This document shows positions 35,340 to 45,695 of a stretch of 64,000 bases of DNA, in pieces. Positions within the stretch are counted from its first letter, which is position 1. Each line of letters starts with the position of its first letter. The DNA comes from Caballeronia temeraria (GTDB taxonomy: Bacteria > Pseudomonadota > Gammaproteobacteria > Burkholderiales > Burkholderiaceae). A program made the translations under genes and the position numbers. The notes beneath the pieces were generated by a model. The model was given only the letters and a program-made list of their open reading frames with translations. It was not told the origin of the DNA and did not search any database. The DNA is taken from the NCBI RefSeq assembly GCF_001544795.2, contig NZ_FCOI02000001.1, positions 1-64,000 of the forward strand, given 5' to 3'.

Positions 35340-37639
35340 TTGCCCAGGAACTGGAAGTCAGTCTGCACATGGCGTTTATGGAAGCACGTCAGGCGCGGCA
35401 CGAGTTCATAACGGTCGAGCATCTGCTGCTCGCCCTGTTGGACAATCCGACCGCGGCTGAAGTGTTGCGCGCCTGCGCAGCCAACATTGAAGATTTGCGT
35501 CAGAACCTGCGCAATTTCATTCATGACAACACGCCGACCGTGCCGGGCACGGACGACGTCGATACTCAGCCGACGCTTGGTTTCCAGCGCGTGATCCAGC
35601 GCGCGATCATGCACGTGCAATCGACTTCGAACGGCAAGAAGGAAGTGACCGGCGCCAACGTGCTCGTCGCGATCTTCGGCGAGAAGGATTCGCACGCGGT
35701 GTACTACCTGCAGCAGCAGGGCGTCACGCGTCTCGATGTCGTGAATTTCATTTCGCACGGTATCGCGAAGACGAACAGCGGCGACGCAGCGAAGACGAAC
35801 AGCGAAGCCAATCCGGAATCGGAAGACGCCGCCGCGCAGAAGGAAACGCCGCTTGCCCAGTTCACGCAGAACCTGAACCAGTTGGCGAAGGACGGCAAGA
35901 TCGATCCGCTGATCGGCCGCGAACTGGAAGTCGAGCGCGTCGTGCAGGTGCTGTGCCGCCGTCGCAAGAACAATCCGCTGCTCGTCGGTGAGGCCGGCGT
36001 CGGCAAGACGGCGATCGCCGAAGGTCTCGCCTGGCGCATCACGCGCGGCGAAGTGCCGGATATTCTCGCCGACGCGCAAGTGTACTCGCTCGACATGGGC
36101 GCGTTGCTCGCGGGCACGAAGTATCGCGGCGATTTCGAACAGCGTCTGAAGACGGTGTTGAAGGAACTGAAAGAGCGTCCGCACGCCATTCTGTTCATCG
36201 ACGAAATTCATACGCTGATCGGCGCGGGCGCGGCATCGGGCGGCACGCTCGACGCATCGAATCTGCTGAAGCCGGCGTTGTCGTCGGGTCAGCTGAAGTG
36301 CATCGGTGCGACCACGTTCACGGAATATCGCGGCATCTTCGAGAAGGACGCGGCGTTGTCGCGCCGTTTCCAGAAGGTCGATGTTACCGAGCCGACCGTC
36401 GAGCAGACGGTGGCCATTCTGCGCGGTCTCAAGACGCGCTTCGAAGAGCATCACGGCGTGAAGTATTCGTCGGGTGCGCTGTCGGCGGCGGCGGAGTTGT
36501 CGGCGCGCTTCATCACGGATCGTCATCTGCCGGACAAGGCGATCGACGTGATCGACGAGGCGGGCGCGGCGCAACGCATTCTGCCGAAGTCGAAGCAGAA
36601 GAAGACCATCGGCAAGAGCGAGATCGAAGAGATCATCTCGAAGATCGCGCGCGTGCCGGCACAAAGCGTGTCGCAGGACGACCGCAGCAAGTTGCAGACG
36701 CTCGATCGCGATCTGAAGGCCGTCGTGTTCGGGCAAGACCCGGCCATCGACGCGCTGTCGGCATCGATCAAGATGGCGCGCGCGGGTCTCGGCAAGCTCG
36801 ACAAGCCAATCGGCGCGTTCCTGTTCTCCGGGCCTACCGGAGTCGGCAAGACCGAAGTCGCGAAGCAACTGGCGTTCACGCTGGGCATCGAACTGCTGCG
36901 CTTCGACATGTCGGAGTACATGGAGCGTCATGCGGTGAGCCGTTTGATCGGCGCGCCGCCGGGCTATGTCGGATTCGATCAGGGCGGTCTGCTGACCGAA
37001 GCCGTCACGAAGAAGCCGCACTGCGTGCTGCTGCTCGATGAAATCGAGAAGGCGCATCCGGACATCTACAACGTGCTGCTGCAGGTGATGGACCACGGCA
37101 CGCTGACGGACAACAACGGCCGCAAGGCGGATTTCCGCAACGTCATCATCATCATGACGACGAACGCGGGCGCCGAGGCGATGGGCAAGGCGGTGATCGG
37201 CTTCACGTCGCGCCGCGAGTCGGGCGACGAAATGGCCGACATCAAGCGCATGTTCACGCCGGAGTTCCGCAACCGTCTGGATGCGATCATCAGCTTCCGC
37301 TCGCTGGACGAGGAAATCATCCTGCGCGTGGTCGACAAGTTCCTCATGCAACTGGAAGATCAGCTGCACGAGAAGAAGGTCGATGCGGTCTTCACCGATG
37401 CGCTGCGCAAGCATCTTGCGAAGCACGGGTTCGATCCGCTGATGGGCGCGCGTCCGATGCAGCGTCTGATCCAGGACACGATCCGTCGTGCGCTGGCGGA
37501 CGAACTGCTGTTCGGCAAGCTGGTCAACGGCGGTCGCGTGACCGTGGATGTCGACGCGGACGACAAGGTCCTGTTGACGTTCGACGAGAACTCGGCGCCG
37601 CCGCGCAATCCGAATCCGGAAGCGATCGAAGTGGATTAA
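35336..37639 (+). CDS. clpA: ATP-dependent Clp protease ATP-binding subunit ClpA
   Basis: A 767-residue AAA+ unfoldase partner of ClpP. The N domain (1-150) is followed by D1 with [15 protein letters not shown] (near residue 220) and D2 with [15 protein letters not shown] (near 503); Walker B appears as LFIDEIHTL and [12 protein letters not shown]. The ClpP-binding loop region reads [11 protein letters not shown], a variant of the IGF/L tripeptide. The ATG at 35336 overlaps the clpS stop; a start six codons upstream inside clpS is unlikely. clpP is not in the window. A strong terminator follows. Confidence 0.96.
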   Translation: MIAQELEVSLHMAFMEARQARHEFITVEHLLLALLDNPTAAEVLRACAANIEDLRQNLRNFIHDNTPTVPGTDDVDTQPTLGFQRVIQRAIMHVQSTSNGKKEVTGANVLVAIFGEKDSHAVYYLQQQGVTRLDVVNFISHGIAKTNSGDAAKTNSEANPESEDAAAQKETPLAQFTQNLNQLAKDGKIDPLIGRELEVERVVQVLCRRRKNNPLLVGEAGVGKTAIAEGLAWRITRGEVPDILADAQVYSLDMGALLAGTKYRGDFEQRLKTVLKELKERPHAILFIDEIHTLIGAGAASGGTLDASNLLKPALSSGQLKCIGATTFTEYRGIFEKDAALSRRFQKVDVTEPTVEQTVAILRGLKTRFEEHHGVKYSSGALSAAAELSARFITDRHLPDKAIDVIDEAGAAQRILPKSKQKKTIGKSEIEEIISKIARVPAQSVSQDDRSKLQTLDRDLKAVVFGQDPAIDALSASIKMARAGLGKLDKPIGAFLFSGPTGVGKTEVAKQLAFTLGIELLRFDMSEYMERHAVSRLIGAPPGYVGFDQGGLLTEAVTKKPHCVLLLDEIEKAHPDIYNVLLQVMDHGTLTDNNGRKADFRNVIIIMTTNAGAEAMGKAVIGFTSRRESGDEMADIKRMFTPEFRNRLDAIISFRSLDEEIILRVVDKFLMQLEDQLHEKKVDAVFTDALRKHLAKHGFDPLMGARPMQRLIQDTIRRALADELLFGKLVNGGRVTVDVDADDKVLLTFDENSAPPRNPNPEAIEVD

Positions 37640-37659
37640 TAGAAGGGGTCTTGAAGTGC

Positions 37660-37692
37660 AAACGGCGCGGTTTCGACCGCGCCGTTTTTTTT
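37660..37692. terminator. Terminator between clpA and dut
   Basis: Twelve-base perfect arms AAACGGCGCGGT (37660-37671) and ACCGCGCCGTTT (37676-37687) with a 4-base loop and a following T8 run on the plus strand. It serves clpA and may also stop the convergent dut transcript. Confidence 0.9.
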
Positions 37693-37712
37693 CGCCTGCT
37701 CCCCGATGACGC

Positions 37713-38159
37713 TCAGTGCTTGCCGGTGCTGCCGAAGCCGCCCGCGCCGCGCTCGCTTGCATCGAAGTCGTCGACGATATTGAACTGCGCCTGCACCACC
37801 GGCACGATCACCATTTGCGCGAGACGCTCCAGCGGATTCAACGTGAATGCGGTGTCGCCGCGATTCCACGTCGAGACCATCAGTTGTCCTTGATAGTCCG
37901 AATCGATCAGCCCGACCAGATTGCCGAGCACGATGCCATGCTTGTGGCCGAGGCCCGAGCGCGGCAGGATCATCGCGGCGTAGCCGGGATCGGCGAGATG
38001 AATGGCGAGGCCGGTCGGCACGAGCACGGTCTGATGCGGCTCGATGACGAGCGGCGCGTCGAGGCACGCGCGCAGATCGAGGCCCGCGCTGCCGGGCGTG
38101 GCGTAGGCGGGCATGAAGTCGCGCATGCGCGCGTCGAGAATCTTGACGTCGAGTTTCAT
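37713..38159 (-). CDS. dut: dUTP diphosphatase (dUTPase)
   Basis: A 148-residue trimeric dUTPase converting dUTP to dUMP. All five family motifs are readable: GSAGLDLRA (1), [10 protein letters not shown] (2), [11 protein letters not shown] (3), RLAQMVIVP (4) and the flexible C-terminal [10 protein letters not shown] (5). The ATG at 38159 starts MKLDVKILD; the frame upstream overlaps the oxidoreductase gene. It is the last gene of the ribF-ileS-lspA-coaBC run, 11 bases after the LLM oxidoreductase gene. Confidence 0.96.
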   Translation of the reverse strand: MKLDVKILDARMRDFMPAYATPGSAGLDLRACLDAPLVIEPHQTVLVPTGLAIHLADPGYAAMILPRSGLGHKHGIVLGNLVGLIDSDYQGQLMVSTWNRGDTAFTLNPLERLAQMVIVPVVQAQFNIVDDFDASERGAGGFGSTGKH

Positions 38160-38170
38160 GGATCGAGGCG

Positions 38171-39181
38171 TTATTGAATCGAGTGGCCGAGCTCGAAGGC
38201 TTCGGCCAGAAGTTGATAGGAGCGCGTGCGCGCGGCGTAGCTGCCGGAGACCGTGATCACGATCAGTTCGTCGGCGTTGAATTGTTCCTGCAGTGCGTGC
38301 AGCTTCGCGGTCACGCGCTCCGGCGTGCCGATGATGCTGCGCGCCTTCTCCTGCGCGATCACGGCGAGTTCGCGCTCGCCGTAGATCTGCGAGATGCCTT
38401 GCGCGATCGACGGAATCGGCTGGTTGATTCCATACGCCATCTGCACGCGACGCAAATCGACGGCGCGTTCGAGCGCTTCCGCTTGGCGATCCGTATCCGC
38501 GCAAATGACGAACACGGCGGCCGCGAGATACGGCTTTTGCTCGTGGCCCGGCGTGAAGCGCTCGCGATACGCCTGAGCCACGCGATGCCCGTACTGCGCG
38601 TTGATGAAGTGCGCGAACGCGAAACGAATGCCGAGCTGCGCGGCGAGCAAGCCGCCGAAGTCGCTGGAGCCGAGCATCCACAGTTCGGGGCGCGTATCGA
38701 TCTGCGGCTGCAACAGCACGCCTTTGGCGAGCGAATCGTCGGGAATGTTGCCGCTGAAAAGCGCGATCAGTTCTGCGACCTGCTGCGGGAATACATCGCC
38801 GCGATTGTACGAACCCGACGCGACCGCCTGCGCTGTGCGCATGTCGCCGCCGGGCGCGCGTCCGACGCCGAGATCGACGCGATTCGGAAACAGCGCTTCG
38901 AGCATCAGGAATTGCTCGGCGACCTTGAACGGCGAGTAATAAGGCAGCATCACGCCGCCCGAACCGATGCGGATGCGCTTCGTCAGACTGCCGATACGCG
39001 CGAGCATGACCTCGGGGCACGGATTCGACACGCCGTACAAGCCGTGATGCTCCGCGCACCAGTAGCGCGTGTAGCCGAGATCGTCGGCGAGTTGCGCGAG
39101 ATCGAGCGTCGCGGCGATGGCGTCCGCGACGCTATGGCCGTGGATGACCGGCGTCTGGTCGAGTACGGAGAGCTTCGTCAT
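38171..39181 (-). CDS. LLM-class flavin-dependent oxidoreductase
   Basis: A 336-residue luciferase-like monooxygenase-fold protein (MsnO8/YhbW-type group). It starts [12 protein letters not shown], with [35 protein letters not shown] and [18 protein letters not shown] typical of this group, which uses FMN; the substrate is unknown. It sits between coaBC and dut, with its start overlapping the coaBC stop by four bases, so it is coexpressed with core cofactor genes. I place it as an insertion into an otherwise conserved block. Confidence 0.9.
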   Translation of the reverse strand: MTKLSVLDQTPVIHGHSVADAIAATLDLAQLADDLGYTRYWCAEHHGLYGVSNPCPEVMLARIGSLTKRIRIGSGGVMLPYYSPFKVAEQFLMLEALFPNRVDLGVGRAPGGDMRTAQAVASGSYNRGDVFPQQVAELIALFSGNIPDDSLAKGVLLQPQIDTRPELWMLGSSDFGGLLAAQLGIRFAFAHFINAQYGHRVAQAYRERFTPGHEQKPYLAAAVFVICADTDRQAEALERAVDLRRVQMAYGINQPIPSIAQGISQIYGERELAVIAQEKARSIIGTPERVTAKLHALQEQFNADELIVITVSGSYAARTRSYQLLAEAFELGHSIQ

Positions 39182-40386
39182 GACAGCAGCGGGCCGCCGG
39201 TTTTCGGCGCGCGTTTTGCGATTTCCACGATCAGCGTGCGGGCGAGTTCCTGCTTGCCGGCGCGCGGCAGCGGCGTCGTGCCGCGCTCTTCGAACAGCAC
39301 GACTTCGTTGTCGTCGCGTCCGAACGTAAGCTGACCGATGTTGCCGATCAGAAGCGGCACGTTCTTGCGCTTGCGCTTCTCGGCGCCGTGCACGTCGAGG
39401 TCGCCGCTTTCGGCGGCAAAGCCGACGCAGTAGGGCGGATTCGGCAGCTTCGCGACCGTCGCGAGAATGTCCGGATTTTCGACGAAGCTGAAGGTCGGCA
39501 AGACGTCGCCGGTCTTCTTGATCTTCTGCTCGCTCACATGATCGACACGCCAGTCCGCGACCGCGGCGACCGCGATGAAGATATCGGCATCGGGCGTGGC
39601 GGCCATCACGGCGTCGTGCATCTCCTGCGCGGTCTGCACGTCCTCGCGATACACGCCCCACGGCGTCGGCAGGGAAACGGGACCGGCGACGAGATGCACG
39701 TCCGCGCCCGCCTGCGCCGCCGCGCGCGCGAGCGCGAAGCCCATCTTCCCCGACGAGCGATTCGTGATGCCGCGCACCGGATCGAGCGGCTCGAAGGTCG
39801 GACCGGCGGTGATCAGCACACGCTGGCCACGCAGGATCTTCGGCTGGAAGAACGCGCAGATCGCCTCAAACGCGGCTTCCGGCTCGATCATGCGGCCATC
39901 GCCGACTTCGCCGCACGCCTGCGAACCGGAATCCGGACCGAGCACTTCGACGCCATCGGCACGAAGCTGACCGACGTTGCGTTGCGTCGCCGGGTTCTGC
40001 CACATCTGGCGGTTCATCGCGGGCACGACGAGCAGCGGGCAATCGCGCGCGATGCACAGCGTCGAGAGCAGGTCGTCGCACATGCCGTGCGCGAGCTTCG
40101 CCATGAAATCCGTCGATGCCGGCGCGATGACGATGGCATCCGCCTCGCGCGAAAGGTCGATATGCGGCATGTTGTTCGGCATGCGCGCATCCCACTGCGA
40201 CGTGTAGACGGGACGGCCCGAGAGCGCCTGCATCGTGACGGGCGTGATGAACTGCGTGGCCGCTTCGGTCATCACGATCTGCACGGTCGCGCCGGCCTTG
40301 ATGAGCAGGCGCGTCAGTTCAGCAATCTTGTAGCAGGCGATGCCGCCCGTCAGCCCTAAAACGAGATGTTTGCCCGCGAGTTCCAA
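39178..40386 (-). CDS. coaBC: Phosphopantothenoylcysteine synthetase/decarboxylase
   Basis: A 402-residue bifunctional coenzyme A enzyme. The CoaC half begins with GLTGGIACYK and has the active-site MPHIDLSREADAIVIAPAS and PAMNRQMWQNPAT, plus the conserved Cys in GSQACGEVGDGRM. The CoaB half begins ITAGPTFEPLDPVRGITNRSSGKMG. The start is a TTG at 40384-40386: GGAGG lies at 40391-40395 and the family N terminus is M-ELAGKHLVLG. A longer GTG-started frame to 40410 would put a hairpin inside the gene. It overlaps the LLM oxidoreductase by four bases. Confidence 0.93.
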   Translation of the reverse strand: MELAGKHLVLGLTGGIACYKIAELTRLLIKAGATVQIVMTEAATQFITPVTMQALSGRPVYTSQWDARMPNNMPHIDLSREADAIVIAPASTDFMAKLAHGMCDDLLSTLCIARDCPLLVVPAMNRQMWQNPATQRNVGQLRADGVEVLGPDSGSQACGEVGDGRMIEPEAAFEAICAFFQPKILRGQRVLITAGPTFEPLDPVRGITNRSSGKMGFALARAAAQAGADVHLVAGPVSLPTPWGVYREDVQTAQEMHDAVMAATPDADIFIAVAAVADWRVDHVSEQKIKKTGDVLPTFSFVENPDILATVAKLPNPPYCVGFAAESGDLDVHGAEKRKRKNVPLLIGNIGQLTFGRDDNEVVLFEERGTTPLPRAGKQELARTLIVEIAKRAPKTGGPLLS

Positions 40387-40409
40387 CTTGCCTCCATCGC
40401 AAAAGAACA

Positions 40410-40429
40410 CGGCTCCGTGAAAGGAGCCG
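40410..40429 (-). terminator. Hairpin between lspA and coaBC (possible attenuator)
   Basis: Seven-base stem CGGCTCC (40410-40416) and GGAGCCG (40423-40429) with a GTGAAA loop. On the minus strand it follows the lspA stop by about 12 bases and is followed by TGTTCTTTTGCG, a weak T tract. It could attenuate transcription into coaBC. Confidence 0.5.
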
Positions 40430-40440
40430 CGTCGTGAACA

Positions 40441-40959
40441 TCAACGAGAACTGCGCACGCGCCGCAATTCGTCGAACACCAGCAGCACCGCGCCGACGGT
40501 GATCGCGCTGTCGGCGAGATTGAACGCGGGCCAGTGCCACGCGTTCACGTGAAAGTCCAGGAAGTCGATGACGTGCCCGTACGCGAGCCGGTCGATGACA
40601 TTGCCGATCGCGCCGCCCATGATGAGCGAAAGCGCCGTGCAGAACATGCGCTGCCCGGAATGACGCCTGAGCAGATAGCAGATCACGATCGCCGCGACGA
40701 CGCCCAGCGCCGTGAACGCCCAGCGCTGCCAGCCGCCGGCCATCGCGAGGAAGCTGAACGCCGCGCCGCGGTTATAGACGAGCAGCAGGTTGAAGAAGGG
40801 CGTGAGCGCATGCGGATCGCCATAGGCGAACACGCGCTGCACGGCGATCTTCGTCAACTGGTCGAACAGAATCACGATCAGCGCGACGCCGAGCCACGGC
40901 GCGAGCGAACCGCTGCTCGCACTTTTAACGGAAGTTTGCTTTGCCATCGTCCGAGCCAT
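40441..40959 (-). CDS. lspA: Lipoprotein signal peptidase
   Basis: A 172-residue inner-membrane aspartic peptidase (SPase II). Four hydrophobic segments and the two catalytic Asp regions are visible: [22 protein letters not shown] (first Asp in NVIDR) and [11 protein letters not shown] (second Asp). The ATG at 40959 abuts the ileS stop. A second ATG four codons in is also possible. Located in the conserved ileS-lspA-coaBC order. Confidence 0.95.
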   Translation of the reverse strand: MARTMAKQTSVKSASSGSLAPWLGVALIVILFDQLTKIAVQRVFAYGDPHALTPFFNLLLVYNRGAAFSFLAMAGGWQRWAFTALGVVAAIVICYLLRRHSGQRMFCTALSLIMGGAIGNVIDRLAYGHVIDFLDFHVNAWHWPAFNLADSAITVGAVLLVFDELRRVRSSR

Positions 40960-43791
40960 TTATGCCGCGCCTCGCGTTTCGCCTGCGCCGAAGAGATTGG
41001 AGAAGCAGCGGCCGCACAGACCCGGATGCTCCGCGTGCGAGCCGACATCCGCGCAGTAGTGCCAGCATCGCTCGCACTTCATGTAGCTCGATGCGATGAC
41101 ATCGACGCCTTCGTCCGCTTCGCTCGCCACTTTCTCCACTTGCGCCGACGACGTGATCAGCACGAAGCGCAGCGCATCGCCGAGGCTGGCGAGCGCGTCA
41201 TACCGTGCGCCGCTCGCGCGCACCACGACTTCCGCCTGCAACGACGAGCCGATCTGATTCGCCGTGCGTGCTTCTTCGAGCGCCTTGGTCACGTCGCCGC
41301 GCGCGTGGCGGATGAGCGTCCACTTGTCGAGCAGATCGCCGCCGTTCGCGATGTCCGGATAGCTCGCGAAGACTTCGGTGAAGATCGTCTCCTGGCCGGG
41401 CTTGAGCACCTTGTACGCTTCTTCCGCCGTGAACGACAGATACGGCGCGACGAGACGCAGCAGACCGTGCGCGATATGGAACAGCGCGGTCTGCGCGCTG
41501 CGGCGCTCGCGCGAACCGGTCTTGGTCGTATAGAGACGATCCTTCAGCACGTCGAGATAGAACCCGCCGAGATCTTCCGAGCAGAAGGTCGCGATCTTCG
41601 CGACGACCGGATGGAACTCGTACTTCTCGTAGTGCGCGAGGGCGTCGTCCTGCAGATTGCGCGTGAGCGCGATCGCGTAACGATCGATTTCGAGCCAGTC
41701 CTGAACCGGCAGCGCGTCTCTGTCGAAATCGAAGTCGGAGAGATTTGCGAGCAGGAAGCGCAGCGTGTTGCGAATGCGGCGATACGTTTCCGTCACGCGC
41801 TTGAGAATTTCCTCGGAGATCGCGAGCTCGCCCGAATAATCCGTCGATGCGATCCACAAGCGGATGATTTCCGCGCCGAGGCGGTTCGCCACTTCGTGCG
41901 GATCAATGCCGTTGCCGAGCGACTTCGACATCTTGCGGCCTTCGCCGTCGACGGTGAAGCCGTGCGTGAGCAGCGCGTCGTAGGGCGGGCGGCCATCGAG
42001 CATCGACGCCGTGAGCAGCGACGAATGGAACCAGCCGCGATGCTGGTCCGAGCCTTCCAGATAGAGGTCGGCCGGGAATTGCAGCGAATCCTTGTGCGAG
42101 CCGCGCAGCACGTGCCAGTGCGTCGTGCCGGAGTCGAACCACACGTCGAGCGTGTCGCGGTTCTTTTCGTACAGGTTGGCGTCGTCGCCAATCAGCTCGC
42201 GCGGATCGAGCGATTGCCACGTTTCGATACCGCCTTCCTCCACGCGCTTCGCCACTTCTTCCAGCAATTCCAGCGTGCGCGGATGCAGCTCGCCGGTTTC
42301 CTTGTGCACGAAGAACGCCATCGGCACGCCCCATTGACGCTGACGCGAGAGCGTCCAGTCCGGGCGATTCGCGATCATGCTGTAAAGACGCTGCTTGCCC
42401 CACGAAGGATAGAACGCCGTGTTCTCGACGCCTTCCAGCGCGGTTTCGCGCAGCGTTTTGCCGCCGTCCTTCGGCTTCACGTCCATGCCGGCGAACCATT
42501 GCGAGGTCGCGCGGTAGATGATCGGCGTCTTGTGGCGCCAGCAGTGCATGTAGCTGTGCGTGTACTTCTCGCTCTTCAGCAGCGAGCCCGCGCCTTCGAG
42601 CGCTTCGACGATCTGCGGATTCGCCTTCCAGATCGACAGCCCGCCGAAGAGCGGCAGCGATTCGATATAGCGGCCATCGCCCATCACCGGATTGATGATG
42701 TCCGAGTCCGGCATGCCGTGCGCCTTGCACGACACGAAGTCTTCCACGCCATACGCCGGCGACGAATGCACGATGCCCGTGCCGCTTTCGGTCGTCACGT
42801 AGTCGCCGAGATAGACCGGCGCGGTGCGCTTGTAGCCCGGATGCGCCGCCGCGAGCGGATGATGGAACCGCACGTTCGCGAGCTTCTCGCCGGTCGTCGT
42901 CGCGATGACATCGCCGCTCAGGCCGTAGTTTTGCAGGCAAGCTTCGACCCGCTCTTGCGCGAGGATCAGCAGGCCGCGCGGCGTATCGACGAGCGCGTAG
43001 ACGATCTCCGGATGCACGTTCAGCGCCTGGTTGGCGGGAATGGTCCACGGTGTCGTCGTCCAGATGACGATGCCGCCTTCCGCGCGCGGCAGCGCCGGCA
43101 GGCCGAACGCCTGCGCGGTCTTCTCCGGTTCGGCGAACGCGAACATCACGTCGATGGTCGGATCGGTCTTGTCCTTGTACTCGACTTCCGCTTCGGCGAG
43201 CGCCGAGCCGCAGTCGAAACACCAGTTCACCGGCTTCAGGCCGCGGAACACGAAGCCCTTTTCCATGATCTTGCCGAGCGCGCGGATTTCGCCCGCTTCG
43301 TTGGCGAAGTTCATCGTCTTGTACGGGTTGTCCCAGTCGCCGAGCACGCCCAGACGCCGGAAACCGACCTTCTGTTTCTCGATCTGCTCGCCCGCATAGG
43401 CGCGCGCCTTCTGCATCACCTCGATGGCGGGCAGCGTCTTGCCGAACTGCTTTTCGATCTGGATTTCGATCGGCATGCCGTGGCAGTCCCAGCCTGGCAC
43501 GTAGACGGCGTCGAAGCCCGCGAGATTGCGCGCCTTGACGATCATGTCCTTCAGGATCTTGTTGACCGCGTGGCCCAGGTGGATGTCGCCGTTCGCGTAC
43601 GGCGGGCCGTCGTGCAGGATGAACTTCTTGCGGCCTTTGCTCGCCGCGCGGATCTTCTCGTAGATCCGGTTGTCCTGCCATTCCTTGACCCACGCGGGCT
43701 CGCGCTTGGGCAGGTCGCCGCGCATCGGGAAGGGCGTGTCGAGCAGGTTGACGGGATACTTCGAGGAGGCTTTCTCTTTCTTGTCGCTCAT
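40960..43791 (-). CDS. ileS: Isoleucyl-tRNA synthetase
   Basis: A 943-residue class I aminoacyl-tRNA synthetase, type 1. The HIGH-equivalent is GDIHLGH near residue 68, KMSKS lies in [10 protein letters not shown] near residue 610, and the editing domain occupies the middle. The C-terminal zinc finger is intact: [14 protein letters not shown]...CGRC. The ATG at 43791 ([11 protein letters not shown]) is chosen over a 37-residue Pro/Arg-rich upstream frame. It lies between ribF and lspA. Confidence 0.97.
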   Translation of the reverse strand: MSDKKEKASSKYPVNLLDTPFPMRGDLPKREPAWVKEWQDNRIYEKIRAASKGRKKFILHDGPPYANGDIHLGHAVNKILKDMIVKARNLAGFDAVYVPGWDCHGMPIEIQIEKQFGKTLPAIEVMQKARAYAGEQIEKQKVGFRRLGVLGDWDNPYKTMNFANEAGEIRALGKIMEKGFVFRGLKPVNWCFDCGSALAEAEVEYKDKTDPTIDVMFAFAEPEKTAQAFGLPALPRAEGGIVIWTTTPWTIPANQALNVHPEIVYALVDTPRGLLILAQERVEACLQNYGLSGDVIATTTGEKLANVRFHHPLAAAHPGYKRTAPVYLGDYVTTESGTGIVHSSPAYGVEDFVSCKAHGMPDSDIINPVMGDGRYIESLPLFGGLSIWKANPQIVEALEGAGSLLKSEKYTHSYMHCWRHKTPIIYRATSQWFAGMDVKPKDGGKTLRETALEGVENTAFYPSWGKQRLYSMIANRPDWTLSRQRQWGVPMAFFVHKETGELHPRTLELLEEVAKRVEEGGIETWQSLDPRELIGDDANLYEKNRDTLDVWFDSGTTHWHVLRGSHKDSLQFPADLYLEGSDQHRGWFHSSLLTASMLDGRPPYDALLTHGFTVDGEGRKMSKSLGNGIDPHEVANRLGAEIIRLWIASTDYSGELAISEEILKRVTETYRRIRNTLRFLLANLSDFDFDRDALPVQDWLEIDRYAIALTRNLQDDALAHYEKYEFHPVVAKIATFCSEDLGGFYLDVLKDRLYTTKTGSRERRSAQTALFHIAHGLLRLVAPYLSFTAEEAYKVLKPGQETIFTEVFASYPDIANGGDLLDKWTLIRHARGDVTKALEEARTANQIGSSLQAEVVVRASGARYDALASLGDALRFVLITSSAQVEKVASEADEGVDVIASSYMKCERCWHYCADVGSHAEHPGLCGRCFSNLFGAGETRGAA

Positions 43792-43898
43792 GGGTGACTC
43801 AGTGAATTCGGTGAGACGGCGCCTGTCTTCGGCGCGCGATGATTCGGGAAGCGGGGCAGCGGGCGGCGCGTGCGGGTCTGGACCCGGGCGCCGCGCGC

Positions 43899-44894
43899 TC
43901 ACCTAATTCGATCGGTCGCCGAAATGGCGAAGCCCGTGGCGCGGCTGCCCGCATTGCTCGCGGGCGGCAGGCCGAAATAGGCGCGCGCGTTGTCGACATC
44001 CTTCGCGATGGCCGCGCCGAGCGTTTCGAGGTCGACGTACTTTTCCTCGTCGCGCAGCTTCTTCAGGAATTCGATGCGCACGAGCTTGCCGTAGGCGTCG
44101 CCGTGCCAGTCGAGCACGAAGACTTCGAGCAGCACGCGGCCGGAATCGTCGACGGTCGGACGCAGGCCGAGGCTTGCGACGGCGGGCAAAGGTTCATCGG
44201 AGAGGCCGTGCACGCGCACGACGAAAATGCCCGCGAGCGCGGGCCGCCTGTGCGCGATCGGCAGATTCAGCGTTGGAAAGCCGAGATCGCGGCCGAGCTT
44301 CGCGCCGTGCACGACATGGCCGCTGATGATGTACGGACGCCCGAGCGCGACCTGGGCCGCGTCGAGATCGCCCGCGACCAGCGACGCACGCACCGACGAC
44401 GACGAAATGCGCGTGCCGTTCGGATGCGCGACCGTGGCCATCTGTTCGACTTCGAAGCCGTATTTCTCGCCGGCGGCCTTGAGCGACTCGAAATTGCCCG
44501 CGCGTTTCGCGCCGTAGCAGAAGTCGTCGCCGACCATGACCCAGCGCGCGTGCAAGCCGTCGACGATGACGTTCTTCACGAACGTATCCGGCGACTGGCC
44601 CGCGAATGTCTTGTTGAAATGCTCGACCACCACGCGATCCACGCCGTTGGTGCGCAGCGCTTCGAGCTTGTCGCGCAGCATGGCGATGCGCGGCGGGGCG
44701 CCTGCCGGATTGAAGAACTCGCGGGGATGCGGCTCGAAGGTCATCACGCAGACCGGCAGGCCGCGCGCGTCGGCGGCGGCCCGGACGTGCGCGAGCAGCG
44801 CCTGGTGACCGCGATGGACACCGTCGAAATTGCCGATGGTCAGTGCGCAGGGCGCCCGGCTTTCGGCATTGGGGAGGCCGCGAAAGACTCTCAC
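43899..44894 (-). CDS. ribF: Bifunctional riboflavin kinase/FAD synthetase
   Basis: A 331-residue enzyme making FMN and FAD. The N-terminal adenylyltransferase half has [11 protein letters not shown] (21-31) and the SSSSVRA motif; the kinase half starts near residue 190 with [27 protein letters not shown] and continues through [11 protein letters not shown]-like [13 protein letters not shown]. First gene of the ribF-ileS-lspA-coaBC-dut block; 107 bases separate it from ileS. Confidence 0.95.
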   Translation of the reverse strand: MRVFRGLPNAESRAPCALTIGNFDGVHRGHQALLAHVRAAADARGLPVCVMTFEPHPREFFNPAGAPPRIAMLRDKLEALRTNGVDRVVVEHFNKTFAGQSPDTFVKNVIVDGLHARWVMVGDDFCYGAKRAGNFESLKAAGEKYGFEVEQMATVAHPNGTRISSSSVRASLVAGDLDAAQVALGRPYIISGHVVHGAKLGRDLGFPTLNLPIAHRRPALAGIFVVRVHGLSDEPLPAVASLGLRPTVDDSGRVLLEVFVLDWHGDAYGKLVRIEFLKKLRDEEKYVDLETLGAAIAKDVDNARAYFGLPPASNAGSRATGFAISATDRIR

Positions 44895-44939
44895 GATAGG
44901 CGATGGTCGGTGGGAGGGGCTGATGCCGCAAAGCGTTAG

Positions 44940-44945
44940 ATTATA
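44940..44945 (-). promoter_or_regulatory. Candidate -10 box for ribF
   Basis: A perfect TATAAT on the minus strand 46 bases before the ribF ATG. The -35 position has no good match, so the promoter call rests on this hexamer and its location in the divergent spacer between ribF and purN. Confidence 0.35.
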
Positions 44946-45044
44946 AACGCTCGCACGGATGGACGGGCGCGGGCGCCCCGGCTCGATGCCTGACCAATCC
45001 CGTTTGGCACGATTTTCGCACCCTTCGAATGATAAAATCCGCGG

Positions 45045-45695
45045 ATGAAAAAAATCGTCATCCTGATCTCCGGACGCGGGAGCAACATGGAGGCCGTCGT
45101 GCGTGCATGCGCGCGCGATGGCTGGCCGGCCCGCATCTGCGCGATCATTTCCAACCGGCCCGATGCCGCCGGGCTAGGCTTCGCGGCCGCGAACGGCATC
45201 GAAAGCAAAGTGGTCGATCATCGTCAGTTCGACGGGCGTGAATCGTTCGATGCCGCGCTCGCGGGCGAAATCGACCGCTTCGAGCCCGATCTCGTCGTGC
45301 TGGCGGGCTTCATGCGCGTGCTGACCGACGCCTTCGTCACGAAATACGCCGGGCGCATGCTCAATATTCATCCGTCGCTCCTGCCGTGTTTTCCGGGCTT
45401 GCGCACGCATCAGCAGGCGCTCGACGCCGGCGTGCGCGTGCACGGCGCGAGCGTGCATTTCGTGACGCCGGCGCTCGATCACGGGCCGATCGTCGCGCAG
45501 GGCGCGGTGCCGGTCATCGCCGGCGACGATGCCGCCGCGCTCGCCGCGCGCGTGCTCAAGGTCGAGCACGAAATTTATCCGCGCGCGGTGCGCTGGTTTA
45601 TCGAGGGGCGTTTAACTGTCGAGGGCGAACGTGTCGCCCTTACGCCGTCTGAGCCGCAATGGCTCTTTGCCGACGTTGCCGGGGAGGGCGCATGA
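45045..45695 (+). CDS. purN: Phosphoribosylglycinamide formyltransferase
   Basis: A 216-residue purine-biosynthesis enzyme transferring formyl from 10-formyltetrahydrofolate to GAR. The substrate loop is SGRGSNMEAVV (8-18) and the active-site stretch is LNIHPSLLPCFPGLRTHQQALDAG with the Asn and His of the N-x-H motif, then a conserved Asp in ALDHGPI. The start is the ATG at 45045. The stop overlaps the start of the RsmB-like gene (ATGA). Confidence 0.96.
   Translation: MKKIVILISGRGSNMEAVVRACARDGWPARICAIISNRPDAAGLGFAAANGIESKVVDHRQFDGRESFDAALAGEIDRFEPDLVVLAGFMRVLTDAFVTKYAGRMLNIHPSLLPCFPGLRTHQQALDAGVRVHGASVHFVTPALDHGPIVAQGAVPVIAGDDAAALAARVLKVEHEIYPRAVRWFIEGRLTVEGERVALTPSEPQWLFADVAGEGA

Noticed and set aside
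40534-43797. 1087-codon open frame antisense to ileS
   Set aside because: It mirrors ileS codon by codon, is Arg-rich, and has no family resemblance; high third-position GC removes stops on the opposite strand. The same applies to the long frames opposite clpA, mscS and others.
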